A stretch of 64,000 bases of DNA from Maritimibacter dapengensis (GTDB lineage: Bacteria; Pseudomonadota; Alphaproteobacteria; Rhodobacterales; Rhodobacteraceae): assembly GCF_019218265.1 (NCBI RefSeq), contig NZ_JAHUZE010000002.1, forward strand, positions 992,001 to 1,056,000, in the 5' to 3' direction. Within the stretch, counting starts at the first letter, position 1, and each line of letters begins with the position of its first letter. The notes below the pieces were generated by a model. The model did no database searches and was not told the DNA's origin. It saw only the letters and a list, made by a program, of their open reading frames with translations. Of the stretch, positions 19,342-28,657 are shown in pieces. A program made the position numbers and the translations under genes.

Positions 19342-19965
19342 TTACTCGGCGGCTTCGGGTGCGCCGTCGGTGTCGTCCCCTGAGACCGCTTCGGCCTCGG
19401 GCTGCTCGGCCTTTTCGGCCTTGGGCTTGCGGGGGGCGCGTTTTTTCTTGGGCTTTTCTTCCGGCGTTTCGACCAACCCGCTGTCGGCCTCGGCTTCCGG
19501 CTCATAGACGTCGGGCTGGGGGGCGGAGCCGGGGTCGAAGTTTTCCTGCTGTTCGCGGTTCGCCTGCTTTTCGCGGCGACGCTGGGCATCCCGGTCCTGA
19601 CGGTCGGACTTGCCGTTCGGCTTGCCGCCTTCATTGCCGGCGGTGTTGCCGTTGTTGCCGTTCTGATTGCCGCCCTGCTGACCTTGCTGGTTCTGCTGGT
19701 TCTGGCGCTTGGAATCGGCGTCGCGCTGCGCTTCGGACAGAAGCCGCGCGTAATGCTCGGCATGCTGTTGGAAGTTCTCGCCCGCCACGCGGTCATTCGC
19801 GAGGAACGCGTCACGAGACAGCTGCGTGTATTTGTCGATGACCTGCTGCGGCGTGCCGCGCACCTTGCCCTCGGGACCGGAGCTGTCGAACACCCGGTTG
19901 ATGTTGTTGGACGGTGAGCGGTTACGGTTACCCTTGCCGCGCGAGCGTGATTTCGAAGATCTCAT
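19342..19965 (-). CDS. DUF4167-domain protein with Q/N-rich and basic/acidic low-complexity regions
   Basis: A 207-residue protein. The N-terminal ~85 residues are DUF4167: a basic RNA-binding-like start 'MRSSKSRSRGKGNRNRSP', then 'KVRGTPQQVIDKYTQLSRDA' and 'NFQQHAEHYARLL'. A Gln/Asn/Gly-rich stretch (about 88-130) follows, then an acid- and lysine-rich tail. The family is alphaproteobacterial and of unknown function; the composition suggests RNA binding and possible condensate behaviour (inference). Confidence 0.88.
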   Translation of the reverse strand: MRSSKSRSRGKGNRNRSPSNNINRVFDSSGPEGKVRGTPQQVIDKYTQLSRDAFLANDRVAGENFQQHAEHYARLLSEAQRDADSKRQNQQNQQGQQGGNQNGNNGNTAGNEGGKPNGKSDRQDRDAQRRREKQANREQQENFDPGSAPQPDVYEPEAEADSGLVETPEEKPKKKRAPRKPKAEKAEQPEAEAVSGDDTDGAPEAAE

Positions 19966-20177
19966 ATGTTCCTGTATCCAGCCTGTTTTCTGGCTCTCGA
20001 ACCCTGTCAGCCCTGTGCTGCGGAAATGCGGTTCGGCTTTTCGGCTATCGCTCCGAGAGGGTGATCCCTCGTCAGGAGCTACCTCTGACTAAACATGCGA
20101 CCGCCTGCCTGACAAGGTGATTCTGTCGATTTCCTGTGCATCAGCGGGAAATTTGGCCAATTGTGGCGCGAAAACCC

Positions 20178-21029
20178 TTACGAGAGCGTGCTTTCGTGCT
20201 TGGATCGTGCTGTGACGACCCTGTCTCTTCCATCAAGGTCGGGGTGAATGGCGATGTCTTCAAGCCCTGCGTCGCGGAAAATACTTGCCACGGCGGGGCC
20301 CTGCCGATGACCGATCTCGACCATGAGCCGCCCGCCGGGGTCGAGGTGTCGCCCTGCGCCGGCGGCGATCACCCGGTACGGCGCAAGCCCGTCGCCGCCG
20401 GGGGTGAGGGCAAGTTCGGGGTCGTAGCCTAGCACCTCCGGCGCGAGCGAGGGCATTTCCGACGCCGCGATATAGGGCGGGTTCGAAACGATGAGGCCGA
20501 ACCGCCCGCCGACCGTTCCATACCAATCCGACCGGTCGAGCGTGAGCCGGTCCGCGACGCCAAGGCGTGTCGCGTTGCGGCGCGCGACGCCAAGTGCGGC
20601 GTCGGAGATGTCCACCGCGACACCGCGCGCCTCGGGCCATTGGGCGAGAAGCGTGATGGCGAGAATGCCGGAGCCCGTCCCGAGGTCGAGCAAACGCGCG
20701 GGCGGCGCGTCTTGAAGCGCCAGGGCGATCAGCGTTTCGGTTTCCGGGCGCGGGTCGAGCACGTCGCGCGTCACCTCAAAATCGCGGCCCCAAAAGGCCC
20801 GCGTGCCGGTGATCTTCGACACCGGTTCGTGCGCCATGCGGCGGTCAAGGTGATGTTCATAGGTCAGAAGATCGGCGGGCGGCACATCGCGCCCACCTTC
20901 GAGCGCAAGATGCATCACGTCGATTCGCAGGGCGTGGGCCAGGAGAAGCTGCGCGTCCCGCGCCGCGCCCTCGATCCCCGCCTCGCGCAGCCGGATCGTG
21001 CCCATGGCGAGAACGTTGCGCAGGATCAT
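20178..21029 (-). CDS. prmC: Release factor glutamine methyltransferase
   Basis: A 283-residue HemK-type SAM-dependent enzyme that methylates the Gln of the GGQ motif of release factors. The SAM loop '[12 protein letters not shown]' and the catalytic '[10 protein letters not shown]' are present. Its start overlaps the prfA stop (ATGA), so enzyme and substrate are made from one mRNA. Confidence 0.95.
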   Translation of the reverse strand: MILRNVLAMGTIRLREAGIEGAARDAQLLLAHALRIDVMHLALEGGRDVPPADLLTYEHHLDRRMAHEPVSKITGTRAFWGRDFEVTRDVLDPRPETETLIALALQDAPPARLLDLGTGSGILAITLLAQWPEARGVAVDISDAALGVARRNATRLGVADRLTLDRSDWYGTVGGRFGLIVSNPPYIAASEMPSLAPEVLGYDPELALTPGGDGLAPYRVIAAGAGRHLDPGGRLMVEIGHRQGPAVASIFRDAGLEDIAIHPDLDGRDRVVTARSKHESTLS

Positions 21030-22081
21030 GCGTCGAGGTCGGCCAGTTTCTCGGCCTGGTCCGCCTGAATGAGCGCGTCGATGGTTTCGTCCAGATCGCC
21101 CGCCATGACCTCGCCCAGCTTGTAGAGCGTGAGGTTGATGCGGTGATCGGTCATGCGGCCTTGCGGGAAATTATAGGTGCGGATGCGTTCCGAGCGGTCG
21201 CCCGAGCCGACCTGCGACTTGCGCGACGCGGCGCGTGCGTCATGCGCTTTCTGGCGCTCCATGTCGAAGAGCCGGGTCTTGAGCACCTGCATCGCGATTT
21301 CGCGGTTGCGGTGTTGCGACTTCTCGGAGCTGACGACGACGATACCGGTGGGCATATGCGTGATGCGCACGGCGCTGTCGGTCGTGTTCACATGCTGCCC
21401 CCCTGCCCCGGACGCGCGCATCGTGTCGATGCGAATGTCGGATGGGTCGATGTGAATATCGACGTCCTCGGCCTCGGGCAGCACGGCGACGGTGGCCGCC
21501 GACGTGTGGATGCGCCCGCCGCTTTCGGTTTCCGGCACGCGCTGCACCCGGTGGACGCCGCTTTCAAATCTCAGCCGCGCAAAGACGCCGTCGCCTTTCA
21601 CGTGGGCCACGACCTCTTTCACCCCGCCAAGCTCGGTCAATTGCTGCTCGACGATGTCGAAAGACCAGCCCTGCCGTTCGGCGTAGCGTTGATACATGCG
21701 CAAGAGATCGCCCGCGAAGAGCGACGCCTCGTCGCCCCCCGTGCCGGGCCGGATCTCGATCATCGCGGGGCGGGCGTCGGCGGCGTCCTTGGGCAGGAGC
21801 GCGACGCGCATGGCCTGTTCCATCTCGGGAAGCTGGTCGCGCAGGAGCGGAAGCTCTTCTTCCGCCAGTTCGCGCATGTCGGGGTCGTCCAGCATCGCTT
21901 CGGCCTCGGCCAGATCGTCGAGAAGCTGGCGATATTTCGCGATTTCCTCGACCACCGGCTTCAACTCGGCATATTCGCGCCCGATCGCGGCGATGTCGTC
22001 ACCGGCAAGCCCTTGGGCCATCTTCGCTTCGAGGAATTCGAAGCGTTCGGTGATCGCATTGAGTTTCTCTATCGGAACCAT
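21026..22081 (-). CDS. prfA: Peptide chain release factor 1
   Basis: A 351-residue class-I release factor that recognises UAA/UAG. The catalytic 'GAGGQHVN' and the downstream '[17 protein letters not shown]' region are typical of RF1. prmC follows with a four-base overlap. Confidence 0.97.
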   Translation of the reverse strand: MVPIEKLNAITERFEFLEAKMAQGLAGDDIAAIGREYAELKPVVEEIAKYRQLLDDLAEAEAMLDDPDMRELAEEELPLLRDQLPEMEQAMRVALLPKDAADARPAMIEIRPGTGGDEASLFAGDLLRMYQRYAERQGWSFDIVEQQLTELGGVKEVVAHVKGDGVFARLRFESGVHRVQRVPETESGGRIHTSAATVAVLPEAEDVDIHIDPSDIRIDTMRASGAGGQHVNTTDSAVRITHMPTGIVVVSSEKSQHRNREIAMQVLKTRLFDMERQKAHDARAASRKSQVGSGDRSERIRTYNFPQGRMTDHRINLTLYKLGEVMAGDLDETIDALIQADQAEKLADLDA

Positions 22082-22141
22082 GCCTGCTCGTTACGCATCA
22101 CCGGGGTTTGGTCAAGGGCCTCTGCCGGTGTATCATCGCAT

Positions 22142-22432
22142 ATGCGCTGGATATTTCTCTTCATCCTCCTGGCCGGGCCCGCGATGGCGGACCCGGAGTG
22201 CTATTGCACGGATCGCACCGGCGCGCGGGTGGAACTGGGTCAGGTGATCTGCCTTCAGGTCGACGGGCGCGCGTTCATGGCGCGCTGCGAGATGAGCCAG
22301 AACGTTCCCATGTGGCGGCAGACCGGCGAGGATTGCGTCGTGTCATTCCGGGGGCGCCTCCAGCGCCTTGAACCAGCGCGCGACCTTGGCAGCGTTGACG
22401 CCCATGTCGCCCTTGCCGAACACCAGATGTGA
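22142..22432 (+). CDS. Small secreted cysteine-containing protein
   Basis: A 96-residue ORF with a signal peptide ('MRWIFLFILLAGPAMA') and cysteines in 'DPECYCTD', 'VICLQ', 'ARCEMS' and 'GEDC'. The homologues I recall from Rhodobacterales end soon after the last Cys, but here the frame continues about 30 residues and overlaps the converging DUF1499 gene by 90 bases. The tail may be a late read-through extension. Function unknown. Confidence 0.65.
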   Translation: MRWIFLFILLAGPAMADPECYCTDRTGARVELGQVICLQVDGRAFMARCEMSQNVPMWRQTGEDCVVSFRGRLQRLEPARDLGSVDAHVALAEHQM

Positions 22433-22768
22433 ATGGACGTGGAGGTTCTCGTCCGCGGTCCAGATCGTGGCGATGTCGGGAAAGGCCCAGAGTTTCGAGC
22501 GGGTGACGAAGGCCGCCGGATCGTCTCCCGTGCCGACACGTTCGGTGCGGGGCGTGGCCGCGGCGATGTCCATGATCCGCGCTTGCGCGTCCGGCGGGAG
22601 CTCGGACAACGGGCGCACCACCTTGATCCCGCCCATCATCGGATGCGCACCCGGCTCCATCGGGCCGGGTTTGGCGGTGAGACGTGACTTCGGCAGCGGT
22701 GCCACGCGGACCCAGACGCCTGCGATGAGTAGCAGGATCGCGACGCCGAGAATGATTTTCCATGCCAT
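22343..22768 (-). CDS. DUF1499-domain protein
   Basis: A 141-residue protein with one N-terminal membrane helix (about residues 4-20) followed by a DUF1499 domain ('SKLWAFPDIATIW', 'LVFGKGDMGVNAARV'-like end). Function unknown. Its 3' end overlaps the convergent small secreted protein gene. Confidence 0.85.
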   Translation of the reverse strand: MAWKIILGVAILLLIAGVWVRVAPLPKSRLTAKPGPMEPGAHPMMGGIKVVRPLSELPPDAQARIMDIAAATPRTERVGTGDDPAAFVTRSKLWAFPDIATIWTADENLHVHSHLVFGKGDMGVNAAKVARWFKALEAPPE

Positions 22769-22851
22769 GTGTGGCTCCTTTTGGGGTCAGCCTAAGGGGC
22801 GGCTTTCGGGTCGAAAAGAGGTTTCGAACGGGCGGTTGCCCGTCCGACCGA

Positions 22852-22895
22852 CCGGGGGACCAGTCCCCCGGACCCCCTGGGATATTTCCAGACAG
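22852..22895. repeat. Extragenic hairpin repeat, copy 2 (inverse orientation)
   Basis: The perfect hairpin CCGGGGGAC-CA-GTCCCCCGG (22852-22871) is followed by ACCCCCTGGGATATTT. Its reverse complement aligns with the repeat at 7311-7351 (AAATA..., GGGGGT.CGGGGG, then a C5 arm). It lies in a non-coding gap of ~155 bases. Confidence 0.6.
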
Positions 22896-22925
22896 GAAAC
22901 AGGGGGTTTGGGGCAAAGCCGGAGT

Positions 22926-23885
22926 TCAGCGGCGCGGATAGGCCCACAGGCACAGGATTTCCGTGGCCACATGGGCCCCCGCGATGGCGGTCGCGCCCGA
23001 AGTGTCGAATGGTGGCGAGACTTCGACGATGTCGCCGCCGACGATGTTCAGCCCCGCAAGGCCGCGCAGGATCGCGGCGGCTTGCGGCGAGGTCAGCCCG
23101 CCCCAGACCGGTGTGCCGGTGCCGGGGGCGAAGGCCGGATCGAGCGCGTCGATGTCGAAGGTGAGATAGGCGGTCGCGTCGCCCACCACCTCGCGGATAA
23201 TGTCGATGGTCGCGGTCGGGCCGATGCGATGGACCTCAGGGGCGTCGATGATGGTGATGCCGAGCGGGTCGTCGTTGGTGGTGCGGATGCCGATCTGGAC
23301 GGAGCGCGTCACGTCGATCAGCCCTTCCTTGACCGCCGTGTAGACGAAGGTGCCGTGGTCGACGCGGGTGTCGTCGTCATCTGCCCAGCTATCGGTATGC
23401 GCGTCGAACTGGATCAGCGAAAGGGGGCCGTGTTTGGCGACATGGGCGCGCAGGATGGGGAGCGTGATGGAGTGATCGCCGCCGAGCGTCACCGCCGCGC
23501 AATCCTGCGCGAGGATGCCCGCGATATGAGCCTCGATCCGGGCAGGCACGTCGGCGGGCTTGGCGTAATCGAAGGCCATGTCGCCGTAATCCGCGATGGC
23601 GAATTCGCTCATCACGTCGAAGCCCCAACCGTAAGGCGCATCGGGGCTTTGGAGCGCCGACGCCTCGCGGATCGCGCGTGGACCCAGCCGGGTACCGGGC
23701 CGGTTGGTCACGGCCTGATCGAAGGGGATGCCGGTGACCGCCACGTCGGCCTGCGCCAGATCCTTGGTATACCGCCGCCTCAGGAACGAGGTCGCGCCCG
23801 CGAAGGTGTTTTCGAACCCCGGCCCTTTCAGGTTGTCGCGCGTGAAGGCCGCGTCGATTTCGTTCTGGGCGTCTTCCAGTGCCAT
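22926..23885 (-). CDS. speB: Agmatinase (ureohydrolase family)
   Basis: A 319-residue arginase-superfamily enzyme that hydrolyses agmatine to putrescine and urea. The dimanganese ligands are in 'GGDHSI', 'DAHTDSWADD' and 'DIDALDPAFAPGTGTP'. Family members differ in substrate (agmatine, guanidinobutyrate, guanidinopropionate), so the exact substrate is not proven. It is divergent from mazG. Confidence 0.88.
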   Translation of the reverse strand: MALEDAQNEIDAAFTRDNLKGPGFENTFAGATSFLRRRYTKDLAQADVAVTGIPFDQAVTNRPGTRLGPRAIREASALQSPDAPYGWGFDVMSEFAIADYGDMAFDYAKPADVPARIEAHIAGILAQDCAAVTLGGDHSITLPILRAHVAKHGPLSLIQFDAHTDSWADDDDTRVDHGTFVYTAVKEGLIDVTRSVQIGIRTTNDDPLGITIIDAPEVHRIGPTATIDIIREVVGDATAYLTFDIDALDPAFAPGTGTPVWGGLTSPQAAAILRGLAGLNIVGGDIVEVSPPFDTSGATAIAGAHVATEILCLWAYPRR

Positions 23886-23954
23886 TGTCCGCTCCCATCT
23901 GGTCTCTCGGGTGGGCCTTTGCTAGCTCTACGGGGAAATGGATGGGAGCGCCAG

Positions 23955-24788
23955 ATGAGCCAGACGTCGGACGAGATCGTGCATGACCCCGAGGGCGGGT
24001 TGCCCCGGTTGTTGGAGATCATGCGGCGGCTGCGCGACCCCGAGACGGGGTGCCCCTGGGATATCGAGCAGGATTTCGCGACCATCGCGCCCTACACGAT
24101 CGAAGAGGCCTACGAGGTGGCCGATGCGATCGAGCGCGAGGCCTGGGGGGAATTGAAGGGCGAGTTGGGCGATCTTTTGTTCCAGTCGGTGTTTCATGCG
24201 CAGATGGCCGAGGAACGCGGGCTGTTTTCGTTCCACGACGTGGCGAACGGGATGGCGGACAAGATGGTGACGCGACATCCGCATGTGTTCGGCGACGAAA
24301 GCCGGGACAAGTCGGCGGATCAGCAAACCGTGGATTGGGAAACGATCAAGGCCAGCGAACGCGCGGCGAAGGCGCGTGGCGGGGCGCTCGACGACGTGGC
24401 GCTGGGGCTTCCCGCGCTGATGCGGGCGGTGAAGCTTCAGAAGCGGGCCGCGCGGGTGGGGTTCGACTGGCCGGACCTTGCGCCGGTTCTGGACAAGGTG
24501 GCCGAGGAGACGCGCGAGGTCGTGGAGGCGCGCGACAAATTGAGCCATGAGGCGCTTGTCGAGGAATTCGGCGATCTGCTGTTCGTGATGGCGAACGTGG
24601 CGCGGCATCTGGGCGTTGACCCGGAAGCGGCCTTGCGCGGCGCGAATGACAAATTTCTGCGTCGTTTCCGCGGGATAGAGGCGCGTCTGGACGCGAAGGG
24701 TAAACGCCCGGAGGACAGCGACCTTGCGGAGATGGACGCGCTTTGGGACGCGGTGAAGGCCGAGGAGAAGGCGGCGAAAAATACCTGA
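23955..24788 (+). CDS. mazG: Nucleoside triphosphate pyrophosphohydrolase
   Basis: A 277-residue MazG that hydrolyses NTPs to NMPs plus pyrophosphate. Two tandem MazG domains are visible: the N-terminal 'GCPWDIEQDFATIAPYTIEE' and 'GELGDLLFQSVFHAQMA', and the C-terminal 'KVAEETREVVEA' and 'EEFGDLLFVMANV', each with the acidic metal-binding motif. The ATG at 23955 is preceded by GGGAGCG. Confidence 0.93.
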   Translation: MSQTSDEIVHDPEGGLPRLLEIMRRLRDPETGCPWDIEQDFATIAPYTIEEAYEVADAIEREAWGELKGELGDLLFQSVFHAQMAEERGLFSFHDVANGMADKMVTRHPHVFGDESRDKSADQQTVDWETIKASERAAKARGGALDDVALGLPALMRAVKLQKRAARVGFDWPDLAPVLDKVAEETREVVEARDKLSHEALVEEFGDLLFVMANVARHLGVDPEAALRGANDKFLRRFRGIEARLDAKGKRPEDSDLAEMDALWDAVKAEEKAAKNT

Positions 24789-24809
24789 CCCAAAAAATCA
24801 GCTATTGAC

Positions 24810-24826
24810 CCGACAGAAATACTCGG
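24810..24826. promoter_or_regulatory. Candidate operator upstream of the iron-binding protein gene
   Basis: The inverted repeat CCGA-N9-TCGG with an AT-leaning spacer overlaps a TTGACC element 43-60 bases upstream of the ATG. Its place before an iron-type binding protein suggests an iron-responsive site; that is inference. Confidence 0.3.
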
Positions 24827-24868
24827 ATTTTGTCCGCCGCGATGGAAACGACAAATGTGGAGACTCTC

Positions 24869-25870
24869 ATGTTCCGCCTACCGATGCTTGCCGGCCTGAT
24901 GGCCGCCACCGCCCTTCCCGCCTTTGCCGAGGTCAACGTCTACTCCTACCGCCAGCCCGAATTGATCGCGCCGGTGGTCGAGGCGTTTACCGAGGAAACC
25001 GGTATCGAAGTCAATGTGGCCTTCCTGAACCAGGGCATGGTCGAGCGGCTTCAGGCCGAGGGTGAACGCTCGCCCGCGGATGTGATCCTGACCACCGACA
25101 TTTCGCGCCTGGCCGAGATCGTGGACGCCGGTGTCACGCAGCCGGTGGAAAGCGATGTCCTGTCCGAAAAGATCCCGGCCGAATTCCGTGACCCCGGCAA
25201 CCAGTGGTTCGGGCTGACGAAGCGCGCGCGCGTCGTCTATGCCTCCAAGGAGCGCGTGGCGGAGGGTGAGGTCACGACCTATGAGGATCTGGCGGATCCG
25301 AAATGGGAAGGCCGGATCTGCACCCGCTCGGGTACGCACGCCTATATGGTCGCGCTGACTTCGGCAGCGACCCATCACATGGGTGAAGAGGATGCGAAAA
25401 CCTGGCTCGAAGGGCTGAAATCCAACCTCGCGCAGAAGCCGCAGGGCAACGACCGGGCACAGGTGAAGTCGATCTGGGCCGGGGAATGCGACATCTCGAT
25501 CGGCAACACCTATTACATGGGCCAGATGCTCGACGACCCGGAACAGCAGGAATGGGCCGACAGCGTGCGGATCGAATTCCCGGTGTTCGAGGGCGCCGGA
25601 ACCCACGTGAACCTGTCCGGCATGGCGATGACGCAGGCCGCACCGAACCGCGAAGACGCGCTGGCCTTCATGGAATTCCTCGCTTCGGATCAGGCGCAGG
25701 CGATCTATGCGGAAGCGGTCTATGAATATCCGGTCGATACCGCTGTCGAAGCCTCGGAACTCGTGCAGAGCTGGGGTGATTTCGAGGCCGATGACGTGAA
25801 CCTGATGGATGTCGCGAAGCTGCGCCCCGACGCGCTCCGCATCACGCAGGAAGTCGACTACGACGGCTGA
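24869..25870 (+). CDS. Iron ABC transporter periplasmic binding protein (FbpA/FutA-like)
   Basis: A 333-residue protein with a signal peptide ('MFRLPMLAGLMAATALPAFA') and a class-II binding-protein fold starting 'EVNVYSYRQPELIAPVVEAF', typical of Fe(III)-binding FbpA/FutA proteins. The paired tyrosines 'GNTYYMG' and 'YAEAVYEYP' are plausible ligand contacts. It delivers ferric iron to an inner-membrane ABC transporter, but no permease or ATPase gene is adjacent. The ATG at 24869 (after TGTGGAG) begins the signal peptide; codons further upstream do not fit. Confidence 0.88.
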   Translation: MFRLPMLAGLMAATALPAFAEVNVYSYRQPELIAPVVEAFTEETGIEVNVAFLNQGMVERLQAEGERSPADVILTTDISRLAEIVDAGVTQPVESDVLSEKIPAEFRDPGNQWFGLTKRARVVYASKERVAEGEVTTYEDLADPKWEGRICTRSGTHAYMVALTSAATHHMGEEDAKTWLEGLKSNLAQKPQGNDRAQVKSIWAGECDISIGNTYYMGQMLDDPEQQEWADSVRIEFPVFEGAGTHVNLSGMAMTQAAPNREDALAFMEFLASDQAQAIYAEAVYEYPVDTAVEASELVQSWGDFEADDVNLMDVAKLRPDALRITQEVDYDG

Positions 25871-25897
25871 TCGCCCGAAAAGACGAAAAGACCACTG

Positions 25898-25932
25898 CGC
25901 CCGGACCCAAAGCGGTCCGGGCGTTTTCTTTT
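25898..25932 (+). terminator. Rho-independent terminator of the iron-binding protein gene
   Basis: A perfect 10-bp stem CGCCCGGACC / GGTCCGGGCG with a CAAAGC loop is followed by TTTTCTTTT. The converging P450 gene ends just beyond. Confidence 0.92.
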
Positions 25933-25942
25933 GGCGGCAGTG

Positions 25943-27310
25943 TTATCGCGGCGTGATCTTTAGCCAGATGCCGTCCTTGCCGCGCACGGTGAGGTGGGCC
26001 ACGGGCATGGCCGGACGGTCGGGCACGAGGTCGAACCGATAGGCGCGCACCAGCATGGACAGAAGAAGCGGCCCCTCGACCATCGCGAAACCGGCCCCGG
26101 TGCAGACCCGCTGACCTGCCGAAAACGGCATATAGGCGTTGCGCAGGCAGGACTTGCCATTCTCGGTCGCGAAGCGGGACGGGTCGAACGCGTCCGGGCG
26201 GTCCCAGAGCCGTTCGTGGCGGTGCTGATGCCAGGGGCTGAGGACGATTTGCGCGCCGGGTTTCACGTCGCGGTCCCGGAACCGTTCGGGACAGGTCGCT
26301 TCGCGCACCATCATCGGCACCGGAGGATAGAGGCGCAGGGATTCGCGGAACACGTCGCGCGAGACGCGCAGTTTGCCAACGGTCGAGAAATAGATCTTCT
26401 CGGGGTCGATAACCTCTGTCGCCTCGCGCGCGACCCTGTCCTGCCACTCCGGATGCATGGCGAGCAGATAGAGCGCCCAGGCGAGCGCGGAGGCCGATGT
26501 CTCATGCCCGGCGAGAAAGAAGATCGCGACCTGATCGACCATTTCTTCGGTCTGGAAGGTGTCACCTGTCACCGGGTCGCGTGTCGTCATGATCTTGGTC
26601 GCCAGATCGTCGGGGGCGTCCCCTGCCCTGATCCGCGCCATCCGTTCGGTGGTGAGCGCGGTGATAAGCGCCCGGATGTCGCGCGCCGTGCGCTTTGTCT
26701 CTCGCGAATGAAAGCGCGGGACCCATTTGGGGAGCGGAAGGACCGCCCCGAGGTTCAGGACCGGCTGGGCGCGTTGGTGGGCCTTGAACTTGGCGAAGAC
26801 CGCGCTTGCGGTGTCGTTCTCGATCGGGATGGAGAACAGTGTGCGGAAAATCACGTCGGCGGCGACATGGCTTGTTTCGGCCTCGATCTCGACCGGGTCG
26901 CCGGTGGCACGCGCGGCGAGACGGTCGACCGCCGAGCAGCCCGCATCCCACATGGCAGGGAACGTGTCCTTGAGCCGCCCGCCCTCAAAGGCGGGGTCTA
27001 TGATGCGCCGCTGTCGCTTCCACGTCTCGCCATTGGTGACGAAGACCGAGTTGCCCAGAAGCGGGGCGAGCCCTTCGCGAATGCGGTCGGACTTGGGGAA
27101 ATCGTCTGGCCGCTCCTTGAGCACCAGATCGACGAGCGCGGGGTCGTTGCAGAGATACGAGCGGAAGAACGGGGTTCGGAACTCGGCCATCCACGCGCGG
27201 TAGAGCCGTGCGGGCTGTGCCGACAGGATGTCTTGGCGAAACAACCGGGCGTAGCGCCAGAGGTTGACGCGCCCCGGTCGGGCGGGTGGTTTCGGCGGCT
27301 GAAAGGTCAT
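25943..27310 (-). CDS. Cytochrome P450
   Basis: A 455-residue P450. The haem-thiolate motif 'FSAGQRVCTGAGF' puts the axial Cys near residue 403; the I-helix 'AGHETSAS' and the K-helix ExxR ('FRESLRLYPP') are present. No membrane anchor is seen. The substrate is unknown; the long, CYP102/CYP4-like architecture suggests fatty acids or other hydrophobic compounds (inference). It overlaps the upstream hydrolase gene by four bases (ATGA). Confidence 0.92.
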   Translation of the reverse strand: MTFQPPKPPARPGRVNLWRYARLFRQDILSAQPARLYRAWMAEFRTPFFRSYLCNDPALVDLVLKERPDDFPKSDRIREGLAPLLGNSVFVTNGETWKRQRRIIDPAFEGGRLKDTFPAMWDAGCSAVDRLAARATGDPVEIEAETSHVAADVIFRTLFSIPIENDTASAVFAKFKAHQRAQPVLNLGAVLPLPKWVPRFHSRETKRTARDIRALITALTTERMARIRAGDAPDDLATKIMTTRDPVTGDTFQTEEMVDQVAIFFLAGHETSASALAWALYLLAMHPEWQDRVAREATEVIDPEKIYFSTVGKLRVSRDVFRESLRLYPPVPMMVREATCPERFRDRDVKPGAQIVLSPWHQHRHERLWDRPDAFDPSRFATENGKSCLRNAYMPFSAGQRVCTGAGFAMVEGPLLLSMLVRAYRFDLVPDRPAMPVAHLTVRGKDGIWLKITPR

Positions 27311-28581
27311 GCCATATCGGTGTATTTCGAGACCGCCGCGTCAATGCGGCTTTTCGACGGGGGGCGGCCCTCGAACCGGTCGGCGAGCGTGCGGGGGCCT
27401 GCTGTGATGCGAAAGTAATCGTAGTCGCCGGGGCGGTCGAAGGCGCAGAGATATTGGAAATGCAGGCGGAAGAAGCGCCAGCGCAATTCGGCCCATCGTT
27501 TCGGGCTGAGCGTCTGGGTGAAGGCTGCCGAAATGACGATGGGCCAACGCTTGCCTTCGGGCGCAACACCCGACACCGCGACGGGGTCACAGAGCGCGAA
27601 GGCGCAGCCGTCGCCCGGTGCGGTCACGTCGAGCCAAAAGAGGTGCGGCGAGGTGCTGAGATCGTGCAGGTCGCGGCGTAGACGTTTCGCATCGGGCAGA
27701 AAGCTGACCATCGGCACGACTTGCCCTAGTGTGACGAGCCCGAGCGCGGGGCGCGCGACCGCGAGACGCCCTGCCCGGTCGAGATCGGCGAGGATCGAGA
27801 TGGCCAGATGCGCGCCGGAGGAATGGCCGACGATCAGCACCTCGTCCACGTCCTCGTCGAGCGCCGCGGCGATCTGTTCCGTGAACTCGGCCAGACGCGC
27901 CTCGAGCGCCGGAGGATTGGCCCCGCGCGAGCGCGCGGAATAGGCGTAGTCGTGCATCAGGTAGTAGACGAACAGCCGGTTGTCGATCTTGCGGAAATAC
28001 CGCAGCACGAGCACTGCAGCAGCGGCACCGAGGAGGAGCGACAAGAGAATTCGCGTCACGAAGAACGGGCCGAAGAGGTAGTCGAAATCGACGATTCGCC
28101 GGGCAATGAGATCCGACAGCCACATCGCGAGCATCGCGGCGATCGCGCCCACGAGCAGCGCCACGAGCGCTTGCAGGATCAGCATCCCCACCGGATAGAG
28201 CGCGGCGATCAGCGGCCCTTTCCTGAGCCGCATCAGCCGACGCAGCGCGCCCGTAGAGATATAGGTCCAGGCCGTGCGCGCCATGAGCAGGTAGGTCTGC
28301 GCGATGTTTAGGTCCATGGAGTCGCGCACGATGTCGGACCAGACGAGCACGTCGAATTCCGCCTCACTTGTCGCGCCTTCCATGCGCCCGCTCACCTGCC
28401 AGCCGTAGCTCGCGCCACCCTGACGCCCGACGAGACCGATCTCGTAGCCGGAAATGCGGGCCTGTTCGGTGCCTTCCTTGCGATAGAGTTCGCGGTAACG
28501 GCGCGGGTGAATCGGGTCGTAGCCGGGAATGTAGAACACCCGCCGCCGCCTGACCTGCCGCTCTGCTTGCCCGTTACTCAT
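27307..28581 (-). CDS. Membrane-embedded alpha/beta-hydrolase-like protein
   Basis: A 424-residue protein. After a cytosolic N-terminus ('RRVFYIPGYDP'), two strong hydrophobic segments (about residues 120-200) form a membrane domain, followed by an alpha/beta-hydrolase region with nucleophile elbow 'VGHSSGAH'. It is probably a serine esterase/lipase-like enzyme at the inner membrane. It is translationally coupled to the P450, which suggests a shared pathway on a lipophilic substrate. No closer family recognised. Confidence 0.8.
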   Translation of the reverse strand: MSNGQAERQVRRRRVFYIPGYDPIHPRRYRELYRKEGTEQARISGYEIGLVGRQGGASYGWQVSGRMEGATSEAEFDVLVWSDIVRDSMDLNIAQTYLLMARTAWTYISTGALRRLMRLRKGPLIAALYPVGMLILQALVALLVGAIAAMLAMWLSDLIARRIVDFDYLFGPFFVTRILLSLLLGAAAAVLVLRYFRKIDNRLFVYYLMHDYAYSARSRGANPPALEARLAEFTEQIAAALDEDVDEVLIVGHSSGAHLAISILADLDRAGRLAVARPALGLVTLGQVVPMVSFLPDAKRLRRDLHDLSTSPHLFWLDVTAPGDGCAFALCDPVAVSGVAPEGKRWPIVISAAFTQTLSPKRWAELRWRFFRLHFQYLCAFDRPGDYDYFRITAGPRTLADRFEGRPPSKSRIDAAVSKYTDMA

Positions 28582-28657
28582 ACCGGTTCGTCCAAACTTT
28601 CCGGCAGTTTAGCCGCAAAATCCGGCGGGAATAAGCCCATGTCGGCCCGCAGACGTG

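Noticed and set aside
25994-27418. 474-codon plus-strand frame opposite the P450 gene
   Set aside because: Shadow of a definite P450 with intact haem and K-helix motifs.
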